NCBI GenBank assembly: GCA_020723805.1
Contig: DYID01000031.1
Coordinates: forward strand, 1 to 42,426
DNA length: 42,426 nucleotides
DNA from: Anaerolinea sp.
GTDB taxonomy: Bacteria > Chloroflexota > Anaerolineae > Anaerolineales > Villigracilaceae
Direction: 5' to 3'
The notes below the pieces were generated by a model. That model saw nothing but the letters and a program-made list of their open reading frames with translations. It made no database searches and was not told the DNA's origin. A program made the position numbers and the translations under genes. Positions 14,652-23,321 of the stretch are shown here, piece after piece (the stretch's first letter is position 1; each line of letters starts with the position of its first letter).

Positions 14652-16664
14652 ATGTTATCCAAACTTCGTGCATTCGCCTCTCTCTACCGAGAACTTGGTC
14701 CGCGTTGGATGCTTTTTCGCTTCGCCTATGCCTTCCGCCTTCGCACGGGATTGCTCCGCCTGCAAATGCCGATGGGGGAGTGGGAGGATTATAAAGACCA
14801 TGTCTCAGAGGAGTCCGCTGGTCGAGCAGATGCGGCGTTCTTCCGTTCCGTATCGAGACCAGTTCCGGGCAATGTTCCCTGGAATCCCCAAGCCGCCATC
14901 GCCGAGGCGGATCGAGTTTTGAACGGCGAAATCAAATTCTTCGCCCATCAATTCGTCAAAACAGGCTTTCCTCCCAACTGGCATAAAGACGCCGTCAGCG
15001 GCTTTGCGTTGGAGCCAGCCAGGCACTGGACGGAGTATTCCGACGACACCGACGCCGATATCAAATTCATCTGGGAGCCCAACCGCTTCTCCTTTGCTTA
15101 TACCCTCGTGCGCGCTTATGCCGCCAGCGGCGACGAAAAATATCCCGAAGCATTTTGGACCCTCGTCGAAGACTGGGCGCGGCACAACCCTCCCAACACG
15201 GGACCCAACTGGATGGACGGGCAGGAGATTGCCCTGCGCCTCATGGCATGGACGTTCGGTTATCATGCCTTCCGCACCTCTCCCGCTTCCACGCCTGAAC
15301 GTCTCGCCCGCTTCAAACGCTATGTCGCCGCTCAAGCCGAGCGCATCTACCGCAACCGCGCCTTTGCCGTTTCCTCGCACAATAATCATTGCATCACTGA
15401 AGCCTTTGCCCTGTGGATGGTTGGACTGCTGTTCCCCGAACTGAAACATGCGGCGAAATATCTTGCCTTCGGGAAAGATTCCCTCGAACGCGAAGCCCGC
15501 GAACAAATCCTTCCCGATGGTGCGTACTCGATGTACTCGCTCAACTATCATCGCTTTGTCCTTCATCTTTATCTGTGCGCCATCCGGTTGAGCCAAATCC
15601 ACCAATTACCATTTACCAATCACCTAATAACCTCTATTACCAAATCCATCGAATTCCTCGCCCACCTCGTCGAACCCCAAACGGGCGAAATGCCCGCCTA
15701 CGGCTCGAACGACGGCGCCCTCGTCCTGCCGCTTAACAACTGCGACTTTACCGATTACCGCCCGCTGTTGCAGTTGGGCTGGTATCTCCTCAAAGGGGAA
15801 CGTCTTTTCGAGCCGGGTCCCTGGGATGAGGATGTGTTCTGGATTTGTGGGGAGGATTTCCACGCGAAGAAAGAAAAAAGAGGTAAGGGACTTGAAGGAC
15901 TTGGTGAGGTTTCATTCCCTGATGGAGGCATCTACCTCCTCCGCTCCGCCAACTCCCGCGCCGTCATCCGCTGTACCCGCTTTGCCGCCCGCCCCTCCCA
16001 CGCCGACCAACTCCACGTGGACTTGTGGATGCACGGTCACAACCTCGCCATTGACGCGGGCACCTACCTCTACTCAGGCGAAGGTCACTGGCGCAACGGA
16101 CTGGCACGCACTTCCGTTCACAACACCGTCACTGTGGACGGCAAAGACCAGATGACTCTGCTCAGCCGCTTCACATGGACGGACTGGTCAAAGGGGAAAG
16201 TCCTCAGGCACGAGGAGGATATTTGGCAGGGTGAGCATGACGGTTACAGACCTGTATCACACAAGCGAACCGTCATGGCGCTGGAAGGCGACCGCTGGCT
16301 GGTCATTGATGTTCTCGACGCCGATGAGCCCCATCGTTACGCGCTCCATTGGCTGCTGGCAGATTTGCCCTTCGAGCAGGGGGAGGATGCCGTTGTGCTG
16401 CGTTTGAGCGAAAGGTCATACAAGGTGCAGGTCGGAACGACCGACGGCAGCGGCAAGTTCTCCCTCGTCCGCGCGGACCCGAACTCCACGCGCGGGTGGC
16501 GCTCACGATACTACGGTCACAAAGAACCCGCCCTCTCCGTGATGCTCGAGACAACTCAGCCGCAGGTCACGTTTTGGACGTTCTTTGGCTTCGAAGACGA
16601 CGTGCTGGACGCGGCGGGGAGTGAATTGAAAATCAACTCAAAGCCGTTGTTCCTGTCCGAATAA
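14652..16664 (+). CDS. Heparinase II/III-family protein
   Basis: A 670-residue protein with the two halves of the family: an alpha/alpha toroid (about 60-390; WMDGQEIALRLMAWTFGYHAF and NNHCITEAFALWMVGLLFPE are typical) and a beta-sandwich (about 420-660; DQLHVDLWMHGHNLAIDAGTY and ARTSVHNTVTVDGKDQM). Such proteins are polysaccharide lyases; in glycan gene clusters they often edit or trim exported polymer. No signal peptide is visible, so its site is unclear. The ATG at 14652 is preferred over 14613, because the codons between come from a dispersed repeat arm. DNA 14819-14861, bounded by TGGTCGAG and ATCGAGACCA, resembles a repeat insertion read in frame near the N-terminus. Confidence 0.85.
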   Translation: MLSKLRAFASLYRELGPRWMLFRFAYAFRLRTGLLRLQMPMGEWEDYKDHVSEESAGRADAAFFRSVSRPVPGNVPWNPQAAIAEADRVLNGEIKFFAHQFVKTGFPPNWHKDAVSGFALEPARHWTEYSDDTDADIKFIWEPNRFSFAYTLVRAYAASGDEKYPEAFWTLVEDWARHNPPNTGPNWMDGQEIALRLMAWTFGYHAFRTSPASTPERLARFKRYVAAQAERIYRNRAFAVSSHNNHCITEAFALWMVGLLFPELKHAAKYLAFGKDSLEREAREQILPDGAYSMYSLNYHRFVLHLYLCAIRLSQIHQLPFTNHLITSITKSIEFLAHLVEPQTGEMPAYGSNDGALVLPLNNCDFTDYRPLLQLGWYLLKGERLFEPGPWDEDVFWICGEDFHAKKEKRGKGLEGLGEVSFPDGGIYLLRSANSRAVIRCTRFAARPSHADQLHVDLWMHGHNLAIDAGTYLYSGEGHWRNGLARTSVHNTVTVDGKDQMTLLSRFTWTDWSKGKVLRHEEDIWQGEHDGYRPVSHKRTVMALEGDRWLVIDVLDADEPHRYALHWLLADLPFEQGEDAVVLRLSERSYKVQVGTTDGSGKFSLVRADPNSTRGWRSRYYGHKEPALSVMLETTQPQVTFWTFFGFEDDVLDAAGSELKINSKPLFLSE

Positions 16665-16756
16665 TGCCCGTCGAGTTCCGCTCTGTGTTTTTTCAGACTT
16701 TTCTCTGTGTCTCCGTGACTCAGTGATTCGATTTTGGCTCACCTGGCAAAGTTGCA

Positions 16757-18538
16757 TCATTTATGGAAACGCTCCCGATAGGCAGGGATGGAAATCATCG
16801 GCGGGCGTTCGCGTTCGGCAATTTCCTCCACTTCGAGATAATAGCCGCCTTTTGCATATTTGATTAACTTCATCGTCTTGTTGACCTCCTCGATGATGGA
16901 GCGTTCGAAGCGCGGTTCGAGTTTGCGGAGCACGGTTTGGATGATGGCAAAGGACATTTTGCCGAGCGCCTCCAGTTCCTGGTTGTGATGGATGCGTTCC
17001 AGCAAATCCACCTGTGCGATGGCGCGCAGACCGAACCGCTCGAAGATGTCAATCAGCAGACCGGTCTCGACGCCGTACCCCGAAGCGAACGGCACGGCTT
17101 CGAGCGCTTCGCGGCGACCGGCATATTCGCCCGATAACGGCTGGACGACGCCCGAAAGTTCGGGATAGAACAGATTCAACAGCGGACGCGCCGTGAGTTC
17201 GGTCACACGCCCGCCTCCGCCTGCCTGCACCTTATCGCCCACCCTCAACGGACGCCGGTAAAAACCCTTCACGAACTGAATATTACGATTCAACAGAAGC
17301 GGACCGATGATTCCGTACACGAAGCGCGGATGGATGTTGATAATGTCCGTGTCAATCCACGCAATGATGTCGCCTTTGGTGACGAGCAGGCTCTTCCACA
17401 GCGCTTCGCCTTTACCTGCTCTGGAGCCCAATTCGGGCAGCAAGTGCTGATGGATATAGACCGGAACGCCAAGCCCTTTGGCAATCTCGCGCGTGCGGTC
17501 GGTGGAGTTGGAGTCGAGCAGGACAATTTCATCCAGCAGGGGGTATTTTTCCATCAGTTCTTTCTTGACCGTGCGGATGACTTTGCCGACCGTCGCCTCT
17601 TCGTTCAGGGCGGGCAGCGCCAGGCTGATGGTGGAGCCTTGTTTCTCCTTGAGCGCCAGCAAATTCTTGAGGTTGGAAAACTCCTCGGCGTGGAAGGTGT
17701 TCTCCGCAAACCATTTATCCACCAGGATGGAAATGGCTTTCGCCCCCACACTTTCATCCAACCCTGATTCGGGCATCGGGCGGCGCGTCTTGACGAGGAT
17801 CAGGTTGGCGGGCGATTCGGCGAGAAGTTTCTCTGCCACCGGTCCGATCATTGCGCCTCCCGTTGATTTGCCCGCCGTTGCGCCAAGCACCACAACATCG
17901 TATTGACGCGATTCTTCGAGGATGGTTGTCACGGCGTCATCGGTGGTGATCGAGCGCAAATTGGCTTCAGGGATTTGCGAGAGGATGTATTTCATGCCCT
18001 TGAAGGGCGCATCTGTCTCCGCGCCGGTGAGCGTGATATGTAGAACATCCAGCTGCCGCGAGCGCAAACGCATTCCAATCTGGAAAGCCAGTTCCGCATA
18101 TGGTCCGCCGCGCACCGGCACCAGAGTCCGTTCGGGTCTGCTGCGCAGACTTCCGCGCACGATGGCGACGTTGCAGACGGGGTTGACGAGAATGCTCGCA
18201 ATCGGGTCGCCCCATGGCGTCTTGCCGTCCTTCCATTCCACCACGAGCAGGTCGGGTTCCTCGCTGGCGATGACGCCCTGCAGGTCCTCCCACGCTGTGG
18301 GCGAGACGATGACCGTGGCTTTGAACCGCACATTCGTAGCGCTCATGGACATCAATCGTTTACGCATTGCCCTCGCCTGTTCCGCGCCTGCGCTCACCGA
18401 TTGCCCACGCTGGATTGGCACAACCCCAACCAGCAAAACTTCCTCGGCGATGAGGCGCGCGGCATGGAACGCATCCTGTCCGTCATTTCCCAGCCCGATG
18501 GGAACAAGCGCCAGTTTGATTTTGTGTGTCTTTGTCAT
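16757..18538 (-). CDS. gpgS: Glucosyl-3-phosphoglycerate synthase with N-terminal Usp domains
   Basis: A 593-residue fusion. Residues 1-260 look like two universal-stress-protein domains (LALVPIGLGNDGQDAFHAARLI; then RTLVPVRGGPYAELAFQIG to DVVVLGATAGKSTGGAMIGP, the latter with a loop like the Usp ATP-binding turn). Residues about 295-570 are a GT81 GT-A domain: LALPALNEEATVGKVI, DSNSTDRTREIA, the metal motif IDTDIINIHPRF, GGGRVTELTARPLLNL, QPLSGEYAGRREAL and FASGYGVETGLLID. These match the GpgS family, which joins glucose from UDP- or ADP-glucose to 3-phosphoglycerate, the first step to the compatible solute glucosylglycerate. Stand-alone GpgS enzymes are about 320 residues. The start at 18538 overlaps the upstream GT4 stop by four bases (ATGA), so translation is coupled. 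No GpgP phosphatase is seen in the window. Confidence 0.88.
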   Translation of the reverse strand: MTKTHKIKLALVPIGLGNDGQDAFHAARLIAEEVLLVGVVPIQRGQSVSAGAEQARAMRKRLMSMSATNVRFKATVIVSPTAWEDLQGVIASEEPDLLVVEWKDGKTPWGDPIASILVNPVCNVAIVRGSLRSRPERTLVPVRGGPYAELAFQIGMRLRSRQLDVLHITLTGAETDAPFKGMKYILSQIPEANLRSITTDDAVTTILEESRQYDVVVLGATAGKSTGGAMIGPVAEKLLAESPANLILVKTRRPMPESGLDESVGAKAISILVDKWFAENTFHAEEFSNLKNLLALKEKQGSTISLALPALNEEATVGKVIRTVKKELMEKYPLLDEIVLLDSNSTDRTREIAKGLGVPVYIHQHLLPELGSRAGKGEALWKSLLVTKGDIIAWIDTDIINIHPRFVYGIIGPLLLNRNIQFVKGFYRRPLRVGDKVQAGGGGRVTELTARPLLNLFYPELSGVVQPLSGEYAGRREALEAVPFASGYGVETGLLIDIFERFGLRAIAQVDLLERIHHNQELEALGKMSFAIIQTVLRKLEPRFERSIIEEVNKTMKLIKYAKGGYYLEVEEIAERERPPMISIPAYRERFHK

Positions 18539-19761
18539 TGGTGTACCTCTTCGATCAACGGTGCGATGTGATGGGAATAGATTTGCTCCCACGCATAACC
18601 GCGTTTCGCGCGGCGCGCCCAGCGGGACGTGGACTCCGCTTTCAACCGGACCTCAACCTGCTTTGCCGCCTCGAGCGGATTCGCATCTGGAGCAAAATAC
18701 GTCACGTCCTCGCCGCCCAGTTCGCGCAGGACGGGAATGTCCGCGCAGAAGACGGGCATCCTGCTGAACGCGGCTTCGATGATGGGAATCCCGAAGCCCT
18801 CTTCCTGACTTGGAAAGAGCAGCGCATCGGCAATGCGATAGAAATCCGCGATGACCGCATCGGGCATGAACGCCGGCGTCACCTCCGCGAGGAAATGCGC
18901 CGCGCCCTGCAATTGCAATTCATCGCGCAAAGCGAACAACTTCTTCTTGTAGGCTTCGTTCGCGGGGTTGTGCGGACCCTCCGGTCCCGTGACGAGCAGC
19001 ATGGCTTTGGGAAAGTCCCTTCGCAGTTCGGCAAGGACGCGCAAGGCGAGTTCGATGTTCTTGCGCGGGGTCAGGCGCACAGGCAGGAGGAAGAGCGGGT
19101 CTGCCTCCAGCAGTTTCAGGCGTTCGATGAATGCGATGGTCTGCGGTTCGAGTTTGTAGAAGGCTTGGATGTCCACGCCGTTGGGGATGACGCGGATCGA
19201 GCCGTCGGAAACGCCAAGCAACTCGGCAAGTTCCCGCTTTCGCAACTCCGAGACGACGACTTGCGTCACGCCATCCCAGTGCGTGCGCAGCAAATCCCAC
19301 GGATAGCCCTCGTGCAGTTCGCGGCGGTAGCGCGGCGTCGTCCATGCCGGGTCGTGATGCCAGAGAATCAGGCGGGGAAAGCCGGGCGTCTTGTACGCCT
19401 CGTGCAGGGCGGCGGTGAGCGCCAAATTCTTGTGCAGGGATGCGACGTTGTGCGCGATAAGCACATCACAGCCCTCCAACTCTGCCAGCAATTCCCTCTT
19501 GATCTCCTCCCGCAATTTCTCGAAGGCGGGCGTGCGTTTGCCCGCATCGAGGAATCCCTTGACCTCCATCACCTCCGGGTGGCGCGAGTCGAGCCGCGGC
19601 AGCACGCGCACTTTGATGCGTGCATCGAAGACCTCGCCGCGCCCCGCAAGGATGGTCACCTCGTGCCCCGCGTTCGCCATCAGCCGCGCGTGGTGCGCGA
19701 GGACGCTTTCCACGCCTCCCACAATGGGCGGCGAGGAATAATGCAGTAAGGCAATCTTCAT
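18535..19761 (-). CDS. Glycosyltransferase family 4
   Basis: A 408-residue GT-B enzyme. The N-terminal domain has the glycine-rich acceptor loop SSPPIVGGVESVLAHHARLM; the C-terminal domain has VIPNGVDIQAFY, LPVRLTPRKNIELALR and the nucleotide-sugar loop FPSQEEGFGIPIIEAA, with the EX7E-type glutamates. The acceptor is unknown. Its overlap with gpgS and the preceding GT4 gene in the same direction suggest an operon for a glycosylated solute or glycolipid. The start at 19761 is chosen because of the AGAAAGG ribosome site and the canonical MKIALLHY opening; a longer frame starts at 19833 in repeat DNA. Confidence 0.87.
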   Translation of the reverse strand: MKIALLHYSSPPIVGGVESVLAHHARLMANAGHEVTILAGRGEVFDARIKVRVLPRLDSRHPEVMEVKGFLDAGKRTPAFEKLREEIKRELLAELEGCDVLIAHNVASLHKNLALTAALHEAYKTPGFPRLILWHHDPAWTTPRYRRELHEGYPWDLLRTHWDGVTQVVVSELRKRELAELLGVSDGSIRVIPNGVDIQAFYKLEPQTIAFIERLKLLEADPLFLLPVRLTPRKNIELALRVLAELRRDFPKAMLLVTGPEGPHNPANEAYKKKLFALRDELQLQGAAHFLAEVTPAFMPDAVIADFYRIADALLFPSQEEGFGIPIIEAAFSRMPVFCADIPVLRELGGEDVTYFAPDANPLEAAKQVEVRLKAESTSRWARRAKRGYAWEQIYSHHIAPLIEEVHQ

Positions 19762-19806
19762 ACCTTTCTCCATAACACGGCAAATCACAGCCAAGATAGA
19801 ACACGC

Positions 19807-19858
19807 GCATAGGGGGCGTTCTCTAACGCTCACAGGCGCGTAAGAGAACGCGTCCTGT
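19807..19858. repeat. Two degenerate GTTCTCTAAC-type hairpins
   Basis: GGGCGTT-CTCT-AACGCTC and GGCGCGTAAGAGAACGCGTCC lie side by side between two GT4 genes. Stems have mismatches but keep the TTCTCTAAC / AAGAGAAC cores of the family seen at 6797, 7792 and 26149. Confidence 0.6.
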
Positions 19859-19864
19859 GCTTTC

Positions 19865-21205
19865 CTACGCCGCCTCTCCGAAGCAATCCGCCAACAGCAG
19901 CCCCAGATGGTTTTGGAGCATGGTGTATGAATAATATCGTTTCGCCAGTTCGTAATTGTGTTCGGCGTGTTCTGCGGATTCCTCGGGATGCTTCAGAACG
20001 TAACGCGTCTCCTCCAGCGTTGCGCTGCTGATGAAGCCGTCGAACTCGATGACCTTGAAGCCCTTCGGCTTGATGTCGGCTTCGTAGATGGAGTAATTGT
20101 TGACCACCAGCGGACGCTTGTAGTAAATCGCCTCGAGGAAGGCGTTGCCGAAACCTTCGAGCGTGGAGGGATACGTGACAAGGTCGGCCTTTTGATACAC
20201 GTCTCCCAGCGAGTAGATTTTCCTTCCATCGGGTGTGACGCCGCGCCTCTCGCCGATGATGTCTGCCTCGAAGCGGACCACCACATCCAGCAGTCTGGCA
20301 AACTCACGCACGCGCTTTTCGTAATCCGTGCCTTCGTCTCCTGCCGCGTGCGAGATGACCAGTTCCGCAGGCAGGTCGAGGCGGCGAGTCAACTCGATGG
20401 CGTGTTCGATGCCCTTGCGCTGGATGATGCGCGTCGGCTGGAGTAAGAGATATTGGTCGGGAGCCACTCCGAGGTCCGCGCGAACCGTGTCTGCGTAGCC
20501 GTCCAGCGGCGGAGGGGGAGAGTCGAAGTCCATCACGTTGGGGATGATCATCGAGTTGACGCCCTTCCGCCAGGCGAGTTGATGCGCCTGTAACGAGTTG
20601 ATGACCACGTGCCGAATCGAAGGCAGGTCGGGCGGGAAGGCGGCGGCGATGTAATCATGCACCGAGTTGTTCATGAAGCGCTGACGCTCCCACTGAAAGT
20701 CGTGATGATGCGCGATGACGGGGTAACCCGTCTCGGCGACGAACTCGGTGATGGCAAGCCCCAGCGGCAGGTTGAGCGGAATGGCAAGCGCGTTCTCGAC
20801 GATGAGCAGTTCGAGTTTGAACTTGTGCGCGAATTTGTAGAGTTCCTCCTTGATGAAAAACCTGAGTTCGTGGATGCGCTGGGTGACCTGCGCGGGGCGG
20901 ATGTACACCGAGAAAAAGTCCCGATGCAGTTCTTCGATTTCGGGGTGTCTTCTTCGTCCTTCGTGCAGTTTGCCCCATGTACCCTGATATGCCACGCGGT
21001 TGATGGCGTCAATTTCGGGGTGACGATAAAAGGCTTCGGGTACGACGTAACTTTTTTCAGGAGGCCGGTCGCATTCGCCGCAGAAGTAAAAACACTCGTG
21101 ACCCATCCGTTCCAGTACGGTCGCCCATTTGCTGGTTTCGAGCGAAACGCCGTCTGTGCCTGCGAAGCGGGTGGAGATGAAACCGATCCTTCGTGTGGGT
21201 GTCAT
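19865..21205 (-). CDS. Glycosyltransferase family 4, possible mannosylglucosylglycerate-type enzyme
   Basis: A 446-residue GT-B enzyme beginning RIGFISTRFAGTDGVSLETSKWA, with HHHDFQWERQRF in the N-domain and, in the C-domain, LLLQPTRIIQRKGIEHAIEL and TYPSTLEGFGNAFLEAIYYKRPLVV. It has the family's catalytic glutamate loop. The GTDGVSLE opening and the gpgS neighbourhood recall the GT4 enzymes that add mannose to glucosylglycerate or its phosphate (MggA-like), but this rests on memory of the N-terminal pattern and on context. An alternative is a general GT4 acting on a glycolipid. First gene of the leftward group of three; about 410 bases of repeat-rich DNA separate it from the divergent GH13 gene. 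Confidence 0.75.
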   Translation of the reverse strand: MTPTRRIGFISTRFAGTDGVSLETSKWATVLERMGHECFYFCGECDRPPEKSYVVPEAFYRHPEIDAINRVAYQGTWGKLHEGRRRHPEIEELHRDFFSVYIRPAQVTQRIHELRFFIKEELYKFAHKFKLELLIVENALAIPLNLPLGLAITEFVAETGYPVIAHHHDFQWERQRFMNNSVHDYIAAAFPPDLPSIRHVVINSLQAHQLAWRKGVNSMIIPNVMDFDSPPPPLDGYADTVRADLGVAPDQYLLLQPTRIIQRKGIEHAIELTRRLDLPAELVISHAAGDEGTDYEKRVREFARLLDVVVRFEADIIGERRGVTPDGRKIYSLGDVYQKADLVTYPSTLEGFGNAFLEAIYYKRPLVVNNYSIYEADIKPKGFKVIEFDGFISSATLEETRYVLKHPEESAEHAEHNYELAKRYYSYTMLQNHLGLLLADCFGEAA

Positions 21206-21617
21206 GTTCTGGCTCCTTACTGACAGTACTTACGGAAAAAGGCTTTCTTATCCACTAATCTGCACCAATCTTCGCGAAGTTTGCACAGAGTAGCGGAGAT
21301 TAGCGAGGATTGGCGGATTAAAACCGGGCTCTGCGTAAGCCCTGTTACTGATAAGATGTTTGAAGTATGTCATTGCGAGCGCTGGTCGAGTAGTGCGAAG
21401 CACATATCGAGACCAAGCAAGCGAAACAATCTCCTGCTTTTAGTGAGGAGAGCGCTTTGCCATTCGCAGCAACATCCTCTGGCGCAATGTTCCCCTGAAA
21501 ACGAAAAAACGATTGTCGTTCTGATGCTCCATCCGCGAATTCACGAATTTACGCCGCCCGTTCGAGCATTCGCTTTTTTCACGGATGGTTCCTTCATACA
21601 GTAGAATTAACCGCACC
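21206..21617. repeat. Repeat-filled divergent spacer between GT4 and GH13 genes
   Basis: It holds at least three repeat units. About 21248-21324 is an imperfect palindrome built on CCACTAATCTGCACCAATCT and AGATTAGCGAGGATTGGCGG. At 21368-21436 a TGTCATTGCGAGCGC / AGCGAAACAATCTC repeat is interrupted by a 33-bp palindrome (21383-21415, TGGTCGAG to CGAGACCA). At 21535-21585 ATCCGCGAATTCACGAATTT is paired loosely with ATTCGC and CACGGAT. A TAGAAT -10 box at 21602-21607 is ten bases before the GH13 start. No gene is evident. Confidence 0.6.
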
Positions 21618-23321
21618 ATGCAAACTTTTTATACCACAACTCTGCGGGAACTATACGGCGATGAACTTGCTCCTGCTGTAAGTGAACGACTGCGCGAACT
21701 GATCAACCGCTATCGCGGACGAATCCCCAAACCCGAAAAATCATCGTTGACGGAACGCGATGCGCTCCTCATCACCTACGGCGATCAGATTTGGGAACGC
21801 GGCAAAGCGCCTCTGCAAACGCTGGCTGAATTTTGCGAAATGCATCTGCGCGGCGTGGTCAGCGGGATTCATATCCTGCCGTTCTATCCATCGTCTTCGG
21901 ATGACGGCTTCTCGGTCAAGGACTACCGCGCCGTTGATCCCGCGCTCGGCGATTGGAACGACATCGCGCGGTTGGGCAAATCCTTTCGGCTGATGTTCGA
22001 CGGCGTCATCAATCACGCCTCCGCGCAAGGTGAGTGGTTTCAAAAATTTTTGCGCGGCGAGGAACCGTACCGCGATTATTTCATCACGGTGAAGGGGGAG
22101 CCTGACCTCTCGCAAGTCGTCCGTCCGCGTGCGCTGCCGCTGCTGACCGAATTCGATACCGCCTCGGGCAAACGCAAAGTGTGGACGACCTTCAGCGCCG
22201 ACCAGGTGGACCTCAACTTCCAAAACCCCGCTGTCCTGCTCGAAATCTTCGACATCCTGCTCATGTATGCCGAGCGCGGCGCGCAATTCCTCCGCCTCGA
22301 CGCCATCGCCTACCTCTGGAAACAAATCGGCACGTCCTGCATCCACCTGCCGCAAACGCACAAGGTCATTCAACTCCTGCGCGCGGTCCTCGATGAAGTT
22401 GCGCCGCACGTGTACCTCATCACCGAGACCAACGTCCCGCACGCCGACAACATCTCCTATTTCGGCGACGGCACGAACGAGGCGCAGCTTGTCTATAACT
22501 TCGCGCTTCCGCCGCTCACGCTTCACACCTTCCGCACGGGGGACGCGAGCGTTTTATCGGGATGGACTTCGACTCTGACGCTTCCCTCTGCCCGAACGAC
22601 CTTTTTCAACTTCCTCGCTTCACACGACGGGGTGGGGCTGAATCCTGTCCGAGGCATCTTATCCTCCGCTGACATTGATTCGCTCGTCGCGCAGACTCTC
22701 GCACACGGCGGCTTGATCTCTCACAAGCGCAACGCGGACGGCTCGACCAGTCCCTACGAGATGAACATCAATTACTTCGACGCGCTTTCCAATCCTCAAA
22801 GTGATGAACCGCTTGAAATTCAAGTTGACCGCTTCATGGCGGCGCAGGCGGTCATGCTTTCCCTCGTCGGCGTTCCGGGAATTTACTTCCACAGCCTCTT
22901 CGGCTCGCGTAACTGGCGCGAGGGCGTGGAAATTACCAAACACAACCGCACCATCAACCGCCAGAAGTTGAGCCGCGACGAACTGGAAAAACAACTTGCC
23001 GACCCCAACTCCCTGCGCTCGAAGGTATTTGGGCGTTATCGTCAACTGCTTTCCGCGCGTTCCTCTTCCTCCGCCTTCGACCCTCACGGCGGACAGCAAG
23101 TCCTCGAGTTGGGCAAAAGCGTTTTCGCCCTCCTGCGCGTATCCCCCGATAAGTCGAAGCAAGTCCTCTGCCTGCAAAACGTCACAGACAGGGAAGTTCA
23201 AATCCGCACCCCGCTAAAGAAAGCGGCTCGTGACCTGCTCACGAACCGCATCCATGATGTTTCGTTTTCGCTTGGACCTTATCAAACGGCATGGCTGGAA
23301 GTAGGGTTGTCAGGTCATTGA
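21618..23321 (+). CDS. GH13_18-type sugar phosphorylase, candidate glucosylglycerate phosphorylase
   Basis: A 567-residue GH13 enzyme with the phosphorylase layout: GIHILPFYPSSSDDGFSVKDY at 83-103, nucleophile D228 in FLRLDAIAYLW, acid/base E270 in LITETNVPHADN, and transition-state Asp D337 in FLASHDGVGLNP. The GTSC segment after the nucleophile and lack of extra domains fit subfamily 18 (sucrose, sucrose-6-phosphate and glucosylglycerate phosphorylases). LPQTHKV and NVPHADNISYFGDG look closer to the glucosylglycerate branch than to classical sucrose phosphorylase, and the nearby gpgS supports that: the enzyme would release glucose-1-phosphate and glycerate. The assignment to substrate is inference. 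The ATG at 21618 has no ribosome site; the -10 box is so close that the mRNA may be leaderless. Its end overlaps the convergent gene by seven bases. Confidence 0.82.
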   Translation: MQTFYTTTLRELYGDELAPAVSERLRELINRYRGRIPKPEKSSLTERDALLITYGDQIWERGKAPLQTLAEFCEMHLRGVVSGIHILPFYPSSSDDGFSVKDYRAVDPALGDWNDIARLGKSFRLMFDGVINHASAQGEWFQKFLRGEEPYRDYFITVKGEPDLSQVVRPRALPLLTEFDTASGKRKVWTTFSADQVDLNFQNPAVLLEIFDILLMYAERGAQFLRLDAIAYLWKQIGTSCIHLPQTHKVIQLLRAVLDEVAPHVYLITETNVPHADNISYFGDGTNEAQLVYNFALPPLTLHTFRTGDASVLSGWTSTLTLPSARTTFFNFLASHDGVGLNPVRGILSSADIDSLVAQTLAHGGLISHKRNADGSTSPYEMNINYFDALSNPQSDEPLEIQVDRFMAAQAVMLSLVGVPGIYFHSLFGSRNWREGVEITKHNRTINRQKLSRDELEKQLADPNSLRSKVFGRYRQLLSARSSSSAFDPHGGQQVLELGKSVFALLRVSPDKSKQVLCLQNVTDREVQIRTPLKKAARDLLTNRIHDVSFSLGPYQTAWLEVGLSGH

